From positions 1 through 64,000 of the forward strand of contig MLAV02000013.1 in assembly GCA_001870995.2 (NCBI GenBank): DNA of 64,000 nt, in the 5' to 3' direction. The DNA is from Chitinophaga sp. CB10 (GTDB lineage Bacteria > Bacteroidota > Bacteroidia > Chitinophagales > Chitinophagaceae). The notes beneath the pieces are model-generated. The model was not told the DNA's origin. It searched no databases and was given only the letters and a program-made list of their open reading frames with translations. Both the position numbers and the translations under genes were made by a program. Shown here one piece after another: positions 41,687-50,033 of this stretch (position 1 is its first letter; each line of letters starts with the position of its first letter).

Positions 41687-42316
41687 ATGCGCTATAAATT
41701 TATCACGATAGAAGGAAATATAGGAGCCGGTAAAACCACCGTTGCCGGCATGCTCGCCAAACATTTTTCATCCAAACTGATCCTGGAAGAGTTTGCGGAC
41801 AACCCCTTCCTGCCCCTGTTCTATAAAAGCCCGCAGCAGTACGCGTTTCCGCTGGAATTGTTCTTTATGGCGGAGCGCTATAAACAACTGAAGGACATGC
41901 TGCAGTCGGAAGATATGTTTTCCAACGGCACCATTTCCGATTACCTGTTTATCAAAAGCCTGCTGTTTGCCAAAATCAACCTGCCGGAAGAAGAATACGC
42001 CCTTTACCAGAAACTTTTTGATATCATCAATCCGCAGCTGGTGCAGCCGGACCTGCTGATTTACCTGAATGCGCCGGTATCCAAGGTGCAGGAGAACATC
42101 CGCCACCGCAACCGCCCGTACGAGCAGGCCATCCCGGATGAGTACCTGCTCAATGTACACGACATGTATATGCAGTACATCAAGCAGCATCCTGTACGCA
42201 CGCTCATGGTGGATATGACGAAAATGGATTTCCTCCGTAATCCGGACGACTTCCGGTTATTGCTCGAAGCGCTCGAGGAGGAGTACGAGTTGGGGGTTAA
42301 TTATATGAAGATCTAG
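41687..42316 (+). CDS. Deoxynucleoside kinase
   Basis: A 209-residue enzyme of the dNK/thymidine kinase 2-like group, phosphorylating deoxynucleosides for salvage. GNIGAGKTT at residues 10-18 is the Walker A loop; EEFADNPFLPLFYKSP, FFMAERYKQL and SDYLFIKSLLFAKINL (ERS-like region) line the nucleoside pocket, and NIRHRNRPYEQAIP is the lid with arginines. Substrate preference (dA/dG against dC/dT) cannot be judged. It follows folK by 11 bases, as in other Bacteroidota, and ends before a strong terminator. Confidence 0.93.
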   Translation: MRYKFITIEGNIGAGKTTVAGMLAKHFSSKLILEEFADNPFLPLFYKSPQQYAFPLELFFMAERYKQLKDMLQSEDMFSNGTISDYLFIKSLLFAKINLPEEEYALYQKLFDIINPQLVQPDLLIYLNAPVSKVQENIRHRNRPYEQAIPDEYLLNVHDMYMQYIKQHPVRTLMVDMTKMDFLRNPDDFRLLLEALEEEYELGVNYMKI

Positions 42317-42363
42317 TTGCCCGGCAGGCGTACCGCATCGTCCGGGCCAGCATACTTTCGTTC

Positions 42364-42397
42364 AGGCGGAGCCGTGGCAACGGCCCCGCCTTTTTTT
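42364..42397. terminator. Terminator after the deoxynucleoside kinase gene
   Basis: A GC-rich stem (AGGCGGAGCCGT paired with ACGGCCCCGCCT) followed by seven T. It lies about 48 bases after the plus-strand stop, next to the end of the convergent flavoprotein gene at 42396. Confidence 0.88.
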
Positions 42398-43631
42398 ACG
42401 GTGTTCCGGTAATATGCTTTGCAGCAATGTAGCCGCTGGTCCAGGCATGCTGGAAATTAAAACCGCCGGTGATCCCATCCACATCCATTACCTCCCCTGC
42501 AAAATAGAGCCCCGGCGCAACCCTGCTCTGCATCGTGGCGGGATCAATTTCGTTTAACGCCACGCCGCCGCAGGTTACAAATTCTTCCTTGAAAGTAGTT
42601 TTGCCTTTCACCGGAAACTCCATGGCCACCAGCATTTTCTGCAGCTTGTTCTGCTCTTTTGCCGGCACGTCCGCCCAGCGGAGTTCCTCCCCTATGCCTG
42701 CCTGTTGCAGTAAAAAATGCCAGAGGCGCTGCGGCAGCTGGAAGGGATTCCGGTTGTAAATTTTTTGTTTGCCCAGCTCAAAGCGCAGGGATTGCCAGGC
42801 TTCCCGCAGGCTGTTTTCGTTATACGCCGGCGCCCAGTTGACGATGGCGGTGCAGGTGTACTGCATTTCCTGCAACTCCCTGGCGCCCCAGGCGGATAAG
42901 CGCAGGGCGGCGGGGCCGCTCATTCCCCAATGCGTGATCAGCAGCGGGCCTTCCTGCTGCAGTTTGGTGCCGGCAATCCGGATGCTGGCCTGGGTAGCTA
43001 CGCCCATCAGCTGCGTGATGGGATGGCCGGGCATATTGAAGGTAAACAGGGAAGGCGCAGGCGGCACAATGGTATGCCCGAGTTGTTTGAGCCACTGAAA
43101 CTTCCCTTCCTGGGCATAGCCGCCGGCAGCGATGCACACAAAATCGGCATCCATGGCAGGGCCCTGGCTTAACGTCAGCCGCCAGCGGCCATCTGCGGCA
43201 CGTGCAAGGGCCAGCACCTCCACGTTTGTACGGATATTGACAAGGTATTTATCCGCCTCGCCAAGGAGGCAATCGATGATCGTTTGGGAGGAATCCGTAA
43301 CGGGAAACATGCGCCCGTCCTCTTCCGCTTTCAGCTTCACGCCCCTTTCCCCGAACCACTGGATGGTATCCGGCACAAAGAACTGCCCGAAGGCCTTCTT
43401 TACAAAGTTGCCTCCACGGGGATAACGCTTAGCCATATACGCGATGTCAGGCGCGTCGTGGGTAACGTTACAACGCCCGCCCCCACTTACTTTTACCTTG
43501 GATAACAGCTTGCCGGTTTTTTCCAGCAGCCATACTTCCAGGCCGGGGTTCATACGGGCCGCATTCACCGCGCAAAAAAATCCGGCGGCGCCGCCGCCTG
43601 TCACTACCAGTCGTTTTCCCTTGGAACTCAT
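42396..43631 (-). CDS. BaiN/HI0933 family flavoprotein
   Basis: A 411-residue NAD(P)/FAD-dependent oxidoreductase. VTGGGAAGFFCAVNAARMNP near the N-terminus is the FAD-binding dinucleotide fold, followed by KVKVSGGGRCNVTHD (diagnostic of this family), VCIAAGGYAQEG and VTCGGVALNEIDPATM. The C-terminal GLYFAGEVMDVDGITGGFNF closes the FAD site, and the tail returns to the fold (QHAWTSGYIAAKHI). Relatives include BaiN, which reduces bile-acid intermediates; most members have unknown substrates. Single gene, convergent with the deoxynucleoside kinase. Confidence 0.93.
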   Translation of the reverse strand: MSSKGKRLVVTGGGAAGFFCAVNAARMNPGLEVWLLEKTGKLLSKVKVSGGGRCNVTHDAPDIAYMAKRYPRGGNFVKKAFGQFFVPDTIQWFGERGVKLKAEEDGRMFPVTDSSQTIIDCLLGEADKYLVNIRTNVEVLALARAADGRWRLTLSQGPAMDADFVCIAAGGYAQEGKFQWLKQLGHTIVPPAPSLFTFNMPGHPITQLMGVATQASIRIAGTKLQQEGPLLITHWGMSGPAALRLSAWGARELQEMQYTCTAIVNWAPAYNENSLREAWQSLRFELGKQKIYNRNPFQLPQRLWHFLLQQAGIGEELRWADVPAKEQNKLQKMLVAMEFPVKGKTTFKEEFVTCGGVALNEIDPATMQSRVAPGLYFAGEVMDVDGITGGFNFQHAWTSGYIAAKHITGTP

Positions 43632-43757
43632 TAAAATCTTGTTAAAAAAAATCCAGTATTTCGCGCAATAATAACTTTAATCTTTTGAACTTGCTATTTT
43701 TAAGGATTCCTTAGGACAATTAAGACTAATTAGTAATTTGTAGATAAATCGACAACC

Positions 43758-46181
43758 ATGAAATGGAAACTTCCAATAGCGCTGCTGACAGGAGTTGTAA
43801 CCGCAATGGCTTTCATTGCGCCGCCGCCGGATGACTGGTCGGACCGCATCGTTAAAGCATTGGAGCAATTTGTGAGGCGCTACCCGCAGGAGAAAGTGTA
43901 CCTTCATATGGACAAAGACTACTATGCCGCCGGCGAAACCATCTGGTTCCGGGCATACATCACCCTGCAGGGCCTTCCCTCTACCCAGGCCACTAACCTT
44001 TACGTAGAACTGCTGGACAAGAATAACAATATTATTCAGAAGAAACTCTTCGCCGCCGGTGGTGGTATGTCGCCCGGGGCGTTTGAACTGCCTGAAACGC
44101 AAAAACCCGGTACCTACCAGATCCGCGCTTACACCGCCTGGATGAACAACTTCGACCCTGCCTTCTTCTTCACGAAAAATTTCGAAATATTCGACCCTGC
44201 CAAAAAAGTAACGCCTGATGCGGATACCGTTGCGCAGGACTTTTCCGTGCAGTTTTTCCCCGAGGGCGGTAACGCCATCGCAGGCCAGGGAAATACGGTT
44301 GCCTTCAAAGCCATTGACCAGAACGGTTATCCCATCGAGGTAACCGGTACGGTGAAGAACGGCAAGGGAGAACAAACGGCCGTGATCAAATCCATTCACG
44401 ACGGTATGGGCAGCTTCGACTATACGCCGGCTGCCGGGGAAACATACCAGGCCGTAGTGAAGAGCGCCAAAGGCCAGTCCAAAACCATTGACCTGCCGGC
44501 CGCGCAAACCAAAGGCGTAACGCTGAAAGTTTATAACAAAGGCTCCCGGATATTCTACCAGGCCGTTGCCGGCCCGGATAACGATACCAGCCTGAATCAG
44601 CTGCTGGTACTCGCGCAGATGAACCAGCAGATGGTATATAAAGCCAACCTGGATGTAGCCGATGGCCGCATCAGCGGCTTCATTCCGGCCAACAATATTC
44701 CTTCCGGTATCCTGCAGCTGTCCCTCTTCACCAAATCCGGCTTGCCCGTTGCGCAACGCCTGGTGTTCGTGCGGAAAAACGATCTCCTGCAAATGGATGT
44801 GCTGGAATCCGATATCCACCGCGACGCCAGGACGAAGAACACCCTGGTGTTACGCCTCCCGGATACGATCAATACCAGCATCTCCGTATCGATTACAGAC
44901 GCGGATGCGGTACCTGTGGAGTCAAAAAATGTGAACAACATCATCTCCAACCTGCTGCTCACTTCGGACATCAAGGGCTTTGTGTACAACCCTGCCTGGT
45001 ACTTCCGGAACGATTCCGCGCAAACGCTGCAGGCGCTGGACCTGGTGATGCTCACCAACGGCTGGACCCGTTTCAGCTGGGAAAAGATCCTGAACAACGA
45101 TTACCCGCAAATCAAATACCCGTACGAACAGGGCCTTTCCATGGACGGTAAAGCGCTGTCCGGCACGGGCCGCCCGCTCACCAACGGGCAGATCGACATG
45201 ATCATCAAAGTGCCGGCTGATAGCTCCAGCCTCTTTGCCCAGGCCCCTGTAGATGAAAAAGGAGAGTTCCACATCACCGGCATGGTGTTCCCGGATACGG
45301 CCTACATCTACTACCAGGGTAATGATATCGCGAAGAAGAACAAAGACGTCAGCGTTAAATTCAACAACCACTTCTTTGAAAAGCCTTCCCTGATCAAACT
45401 GCCTTCCCCGCTGCGGGTACCGCCGCCCATCGATAACACGGCCCTGAAATCCTTCCTCGCCAACGCGGCGGAAAGCAACAAGGTAAACCGCGCTATCAAT
45501 AACAAGATGGTGTACCTCAAAGAGGTGAACGTAAATGCGAAGAAGGAAAAGCCGCAGGAAACCACGGAGAAGCGCTATGTGAGCGGGATGTTTGCCGGCG
45601 GCGATGGTATTACCTTCGACCTTACGAAAGAAACGCCGATTGCTATGAACGTGTTCCAGTACCTGCAATCCAAAGTAGCGGGCCTCCAAATCACGGGGGA
45701 TATCAACAACCCGTCTATCAGCTGGCGTGGCGGCGCTCCGGGCTTATACCTGAACGAAATGCAGACGGATATTTCCATGCTCTCCTCCCTGCCGGTGACG
45801 GACATTGCGCTCATTAAAGTGATCCGCCCGCCGTTTATGGGCATCGGAGGCGCAAACGGCGCTATCGCCATCTACACGAAGAAGGGCGGCGATAACGTAC
45901 CGCAGAACGATCCGAGCATCCGCGGTTTTGAACTCTATAAAAAAGCCGGTTATGCGATTGTGAAGCAGTTCTACTCACCGGATTACAGTGTGAAAAAAGA
46001 AGTACATGCGCTGCCTGATAAACGCCTGACGCTTTACTGGAATCCGAACGTAACGGTAGATACGCTCACGCATACCGCCAACATTGAATTCTACAACAAC
46101 GATTTCACGAAGAAATTCAGGATGGTGGTGGAAGGTATGGCGGAAGACGGTTCCGTAGGGCACCTCGAACAGGAATTCTAG
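43758..46181 (+). CDS. MG2-domain protein with TonB-type plug
   Basis: An 807-residue exported protein. After a signal peptide, residues about 28-150 resemble an MG2 (macroglobulin) domain (YPQEKVYLHMDKDYYAAGET, then IWFRAYITLQ and ATNLYVELLDKNNNIIQKKL). More beta domains follow (FSVQFFPEGGNAIAGQG at about 155). Residues about 590-730 resemble the plug of TonB-dependent receptors (VYLKEVNVNAKKEKPQE, MNVFQYLQSKVAGLQITGDI, IALIKVIRPPFMGIGGANGA, IAIYTKKGG), but there is no barrel after it. Such proteins are common in Bacteroidota and are thought to sit in the periplasm or outer membrane. Role unknown. Confidence 0.85.
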   Translation: MKWKLPIALLTGVVTAMAFIAPPPDDWSDRIVKALEQFVRRYPQEKVYLHMDKDYYAAGETIWFRAYITLQGLPSTQATNLYVELLDKNNNIIQKKLFAAGGGMSPGAFELPETQKPGTYQIRAYTAWMNNFDPAFFFTKNFEIFDPAKKVTPDADTVAQDFSVQFFPEGGNAIAGQGNTVAFKAIDQNGYPIEVTGTVKNGKGEQTAVIKSIHDGMGSFDYTPAAGETYQAVVKSAKGQSKTIDLPAAQTKGVTLKVYNKGSRIFYQAVAGPDNDTSLNQLLVLAQMNQQMVYKANLDVADGRISGFIPANNIPSGILQLSLFTKSGLPVAQRLVFVRKNDLLQMDVLESDIHRDARTKNTLVLRLPDTINTSISVSITDADAVPVESKNVNNIISNLLLTSDIKGFVYNPAWYFRNDSAQTLQALDLVMLTNGWTRFSWEKILNNDYPQIKYPYEQGLSMDGKALSGTGRPLTNGQIDMIIKVPADSSSLFAQAPVDEKGEFHITGMVFPDTAYIYYQGNDIAKKNKDVSVKFNNHFFEKPSLIKLPSPLRVPPPIDNTALKSFLANAAESNKVNRAINNKMVYLKEVNVNAKKEKPQETTEKRYVSGMFAGGDGITFDLTKETPIAMNVFQYLQSKVAGLQITGDINNPSISWRGGAPGLYLNEMQTDISMLSSLPVTDIALIKVIRPPFMGIGGANGAIAIYTKKGGDNVPQNDPSIRGFELYKKAGYAIVKQFYSPDYSVKKEVHALPDKRLTLYWNPNVTVDTLTHTANIEFYNNDFTKKFRMVVEGMAEDGSVGHLEQEF

Positions 46182-46203
46182 GATGATTCCCATCTATATA
46201 CAC

Positions 46204-46233
46204 AAAGGAGCGGCCATAAGGCCGCTCCTTTTT
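46204..46233. terminator. Terminator after the MG2/plug gene
   Basis: A 12-base perfect stem (AAAGGAGCGGCC with GGCCGCTCCTTT) and a four-base loop, with T-runs on the plus strand. It lies 22 bases after the stop and may also serve the convergent porin gene. Confidence 0.93.
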
Positions 46234-46250
46234 AGTTTTACAATTGCAGG

Positions 46251-47417
46251 TTATAATACGATCAACGGCGTTACAATGCCGATGGAAAAGCGGTAGTTAT
46301 CATGGTTGGCCAGCCCCAGTACAATTTTGGCATAATCGGAATGCCGGTAGATACGCCCTACCATATTGCAGAATACGCGCAGGTTCACATCCCTGAGCGG
46401 ATAGACTTCTATACCCGGGATATAGCCCCAGGCGGTGCGTAATTTGGCAGGAGCGGCGGGGTCAGGGTTGCCATCCCAGTAGGCAAAGTCCACCATGCCC
46501 TGGAAGGCCAGATGCACGATCTTACTCAGCTGCACATCCGCGCTGACCCAGTGGCTCATGTAGCGCGCCTGCTGGGCGGTGGTGTGCAGGCGGCTGCGCA
46601 CCATATCCGTTACAATCATCTTGCGGTCCAGGTTTTCGAGGCTGAGTTTAAAATCGTACTGCAGGCGGAAGCCCTTTAGCTGCAGCTGGTTACCGAAAGC
46701 GAAATAGTTCATGTACTGCTGGGTGGCTTCCTTAAAAATGCTGTACGACCAAATCGTCTGGAACTTGCCGCCTGCAAAGCTCCCCCGCCAGTTGGCCACT
46801 GCGGCGAAAGGAAACTTCGCCTCGTCGATACCGGGAATGGTGTCATAAATTTCGTAGAAGGATTTGGTGCGGCTGTTCAGCAACTGTACGGTGAACTCGT
46901 GCTGCTTATTGGGCAGCCAGCCAAAGCCGGCGCCGGTGAGGAAGTTATCCGCATACTCGATGATGTCGGAATATTCGTAGATGTCGATCGGGTTGGCGTC
47001 AAATTCGTACCCGCCCCAATCTGCACAGAGCTTACCGGCGTAAATCTTCCAGTGTTCGGTGGGGTCAAAGCGGAGGTACGCCAGGTCAGTAGAGCGACTG
47101 ATATTATCAATTGACTGGGTTTCCGGATCGCGGGTATAGCGGTCGCGGAAGCGGAAGTACAGCTTGTCCGTTACCTTGCCCCTGATTTCCAGGCGGAACT
47201 GCTCGTTCACAAACCTGGCGTTGGTGAAGGTACCGTTGACGAACTGGTTACGTTCGGCAAAGCGCATATTCGCGATCAGGTCAATGTTTTGCAACAGGGT
47301 AGCCTTGGAGGTATTAATCAGGGGTTTGAAGATAGTATCCTGCGCTTCCTGCTGCTGCGCGGCCGCAACGAAGGGCAGCAGCAACAGGATGGGTAATAGC
47401 CGGTTACGTGTACGCAT
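46251..47417 (-). CDS. Outer-membrane porin (phosphate-selective porin O/P-like)
   Basis: A 388-residue outer-membrane beta-barrel protein with a signal peptide (LLPILLLLPFVAAAQQ). The strands alternate aromatic and charged residues: DKLYFRFRDRYTRDPETQSI, DLAYLRFDPTEHWKIYAGKL, a strongly tyrosine-rich middle and NYRFSIGIVTPLIVL at the end, which is a typical terminal strand. The layout resembles OprO/OprP-type porins as annotated in Bacteroidota. It is the last gene of a minus-strand cluster after aspA, asparaginase and dcuB, so it probably lets asparagine, aspartate or dicarboxylates through the outer membrane. Confidence 0.8.
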   Translation of the reverse strand: MRTRNRLLPILLLLPFVAAAQQQEAQDTIFKPLINTSKATLLQNIDLIANMRFAERNQFVNGTFTNARFVNEQFRLEIRGKVTDKLYFRFRDRYTRDPETQSIDNISRSTDLAYLRFDPTEHWKIYAGKLCADWGGYEFDANPIDIYEYSDIIEYADNFLTGAGFGWLPNKQHEFTVQLLNSRTKSFYEIYDTIPGIDEAKFPFAAVANWRGSFAGGKFQTIWSYSIFKEATQQYMNYFAFGNQLQLKGFRLQYDFKLSLENLDRKMIVTDMVRSRLHTTAQQARYMSHWVSADVQLSKIVHLAFQGMVDFAYWDGNPDPAAPAKLRTAWGYIPGIEVYPLRDVNLRVFCNMVGRIYRHSDYAKIVLGLANHDNYRFSIGIVTPLIVL

Positions 47418-47486
47418 TTACGTTAGATTAAGGGTACATGAAGGATGGTTATTAATGATTACTTACTGAAAGCTGCCTGCAGCTCC

Positions 47487-48827
47487 TTACAGGAAAATAC
47501 CTGCAAAGAAAAACCCCGCCGCCACCGACATGCCCACTGCCACTAAACCGGGAATCATAAAGCTGTGGTTGACGAGGAACTTACCTATATGCGTACTGCC
47601 AGTGCGGTCAAAGTTAATGGCCGCCAGCAGTGTAGGATAGCCGGGTAAAATAAAGTCGCCGTTGGCCCCGGGGAACATCGCCACCAGGTGCGCCGGACTA
47701 ATACCGAGCGAGAGGCCCAGCGGGGCCAGCGCCTGGGTAGTGGCAGCCTGGCTGAAGAGCAACATGCTCAGGAGGAAGATGGCGATGGCAAACGTCCATG
47801 GCGCGGAGCGCACCATATTGCCCAGGGCGCCCTCGATAATAACCTGGTTGGTTTGCATGAACGTAGCGCTCATCCACACCACGCCGAATACAGAGATAAC
47901 CGCCACCGCGCCTGCGGTGAACAGGCTGGCTTTGGAAACCGCTTCCGCAGTGGTTTTGGTGAAGATCATGATAGCAGCGGCCGCGCTGAGCATGATCAGC
48001 TCAATCATGGCAGCCATTTTGATATTGCCGAGGTTATTGATGGCGAGGTTGGCATGCCCCGGTTCAAACGTAGGCAGCATTTTAGGGAAAGCTCCTACCA
48101 GCACAATCAGCAGTACGGCCAAACCAAATATCGCGACGGCTGTTTTTGCGCCGGGCTTCAACGGCTCCCTGGTAGCGGAAGTATCAAGGTCGATGCTGCG
48201 GGCAAATTCAGGGTCTTTCATCTTTTCCAGGAATACCGGGTCCTTTTCCAGCTCTACGCCCTTCTTCCAGCACACTGCCACGCCGCACAGGATGCCGACG
48301 ATGCAGGCGGGAATGCTCACCATGATCACCTGCGGCAAACTGACCGCCCCGCCCAGGATGGATACCAGCGCCGCGGTGGCCGCGGAAATAGGGCTGGCCG
48401 TAACGGCGAGGTGGGAAGCGATCACGGAAATGCTCAACGCTCTTTTCGGGCGGATCCGTTTTTTGGTGGATACCTCTGCGATAATGGGCAGCAGGGAGTA
48501 AGTGATATGCGCCGTGCCGGCAAATACGGAGAAGACGAAAGTAGTGAACGGAGCTATCAGCACAATCAGGGAAGGCTTGCTGCGCAGCACCTTTTCCGCC
48601 AGGCGCACCATGTATTCCATACCGCCGGCAGCCTGCAGGGTGGCCGCTGTACTCACTACGGACAGGATGATCAGCATCACGTCGATCGGCGGATCGGCCG
48701 GGGCCATGCGGAAAACAAATACGAATATCATGAGCGCCACCATGCCCATCACACCAAGGCCAATGCCTTTCATGCGCGCACCGATCAAAATAGCCATTAA
48801 TAAAATGGCAAACTGGATCCAGATCAT
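47487..48827 (-). CDS. dcuB: Anaerobic C4-dicarboxylate transporter
   Basis: A 446-residue inner-membrane exchanger of the DcuA/DcuB family, which swaps succinate for fumarate, malate or aspartate. Twelve or so membrane spans fill the chain; PPIDVMLIILSVVSTAATLQ with AAGGMEYMVRLAEKVLR, TSFFV-like cores, TASPISAATAALVSILGG and FPGANGDFILPGYPTLLAAI are family hallmarks. The loop at residues about 190-230 is cytosolic and charged. It lies between the asparaginase and the porin on the same strand (43 and 69 base gaps). With aspartase upstream the natural task is aspartate import with fumarate or succinate export. Confidence 0.93.
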   Translation of the reverse strand: MIWIQFAILLMAILIGARMKGIGLGVMGMVALMIFVFVFRMAPADPPIDVMLIILSVVSTAATLQAAGGMEYMVRLAEKVLRSKPSLIVLIAPFTTFVFSVFAGTAHITYSLLPIIAEVSTKKRIRPKRALSISVIASHLAVTASPISAATAALVSILGGAVSLPQVIMVSIPACIVGILCGVAVCWKKGVELEKDPVFLEKMKDPEFARSIDLDTSATREPLKPGAKTAVAIFGLAVLLIVLVGAFPKMLPTFEPGHANLAINNLGNIKMAAMIELIMLSAAAAIMIFTKTTAEAVSKASLFTAGAVAVISVFGVVWMSATFMQTNQVIIEGALGNMVRSAPWTFAIAIFLLSMLLFSQAATTQALAPLGLSLGISPAHLVAMFPGANGDFILPGYPTLLAAINFDRTGSTHIGKFLVNHSFMIPGLVAVGMSVAAGFFFAGIFL

Positions 48828-48870
48828 AGCTAATGAATATAAACAGTGATATTAAATACTACGGAACAGG

Positions 48871-50019
48871 CTAGTATTCGAAAAAGTATCCCTGGATGGT
48901 GGCAGGGTCGGAAGTTTTCAGCAATGACAATTGTAACAATACTCTTGCTTTCTCGGGGTTGAGGTCATCTGAAACAATCGTGCCGAGGGCTTTGTCATTT
49001 GTTTCGCCGTTGAGCGTCACGCGGCCGCTGGCCACTCTCGCCGCTCTCACTACCACAATGCCTTTGGCCGTGGCCTGCTTTACTTTCGTTTCTACGGTGG
49101 GGTAAAGGTTCCCGTTGCCTACCCCCGCGATGACGATGCCTTTGGTACCGTTGTTTACCAGGCAGTCTACCAGCGTGGGATCGGGGTTGGAGTAGCCATA
49201 GAGGATGTCCACTTTCGGCAGCTCATTCACCTGGCTGACGTCGAAGATGGTTTGCGTGGTATGCTTGCGTAACGTGGCATGATACCAGGCTACCTTGCCG
49301 TCAAACACATAGCCCAGCGGGCCGGTGTTTGGCGCCTGGAAGGTAGCGGTGCTGGTGGTATTCATTTTGTTTACTTCCCGCCCGGAGAAAATCTCTTCAT
49401 TCATGGCTACCAGCACTCCCCTGCCGGCGGAAGATTTATTGGCCGCTACCACGATGGCGTCATAGAGGTTTTTGGGGCCATCCGCGGAGATGGCGGTAGC
49501 GGAGCGCATGGCGCCTACCAGTACTACCGGCTTGTCTGATTTAACGGTGAGATCGAGGAAGAAGGCGGTTTCGCCCTGGGTGTCCGTTCCGTGGGTGATC
49601 ACTACGCCGTCCACCTCAGCGCTTTGCAGCAGCTCGTTCACCCGTTTGGCGAGTTTGAGCCATACGCTGTCCGTCATGGCCTGGCTGCCTACCGAGGCTA
49701 CCTGTTCGCCTTCGAGGTTGGCCACTTTATTGGCTTCCGGTACGGCGCTGAGGAGGTCTTCGATGGGCAACTTCCCGGCGGTGTAGCCGGCGGCAACGCT
49801 TGAAGCGCCGGCGCCGGCTATGGTGCCACCAGTAGCCAGGATAACTATATTAGGCAGGTTTTTATTTTTTTCAGGGCGGGTGGCGACGCCCGCTGCGGAG
49901 GTAGTTGCTGCCCGTTGTTTCTTTTTCTTTTGTGCCTGTGCCTCCATGGGCGTTACCTGGAAAATACCCGTCATGCAGGCTAACAGTAAGCCATAAACGA
50001 AAACAGAAGAACGTAACAT
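48871..50019 (-). CDS. ansB: Type II asparaginase
   Basis: A 382-residue exported asparaginase. A signal peptide (residues 1 to about 29) is followed by a basic linker, then IVILATGGTIAGAGASS with the nucleophilic threonine in GGTIAG, VVITHGTDTQGETAFFLDLT (second threonine and aspartate), VLVGAMRSATAISADGPKNL and ANRGVLV-like strands. The usual TDTMEET reads TDTQGET here; the Thr-Asp pair is kept. It hydrolyses asparagine to aspartate and ammonia in the periplasm. Aspartase upstream (14 bases) and dcuB downstream show that the product is meant for fumarate making. Confidence 0.94.
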   Translation of the reverse strand: MLRSSVFVYGLLLACMTGIFQVTPMEAQAQKKKKQRAATTSAAGVATRPEKNKNLPNIVILATGGTIAGAGASSVAAGYTAGKLPIEDLLSAVPEANKVANLEGEQVASVGSQAMTDSVWLKLAKRVNELLQSAEVDGVVITHGTDTQGETAFFLDLTVKSDKPVVLVGAMRSATAISADGPKNLYDAIVVAANKSSAGRGVLVAMNEEIFSGREVNKMNTTSTATFQAPNTGPLGYVFDGKVAWYHATLRKHTTQTIFDVSQVNELPKVDILYGYSNPDPTLVDCLVNNGTKGIVIAGVGNGNLYPTVETKVKQATAKGIVVVRAARVASGRVTLNGETNDKALGTIVSDDLNPEKARVLLQLSLLKTSDPATIQGYFFEY

Positions 50020-50033
50020 ACCTGTTATAGTTT

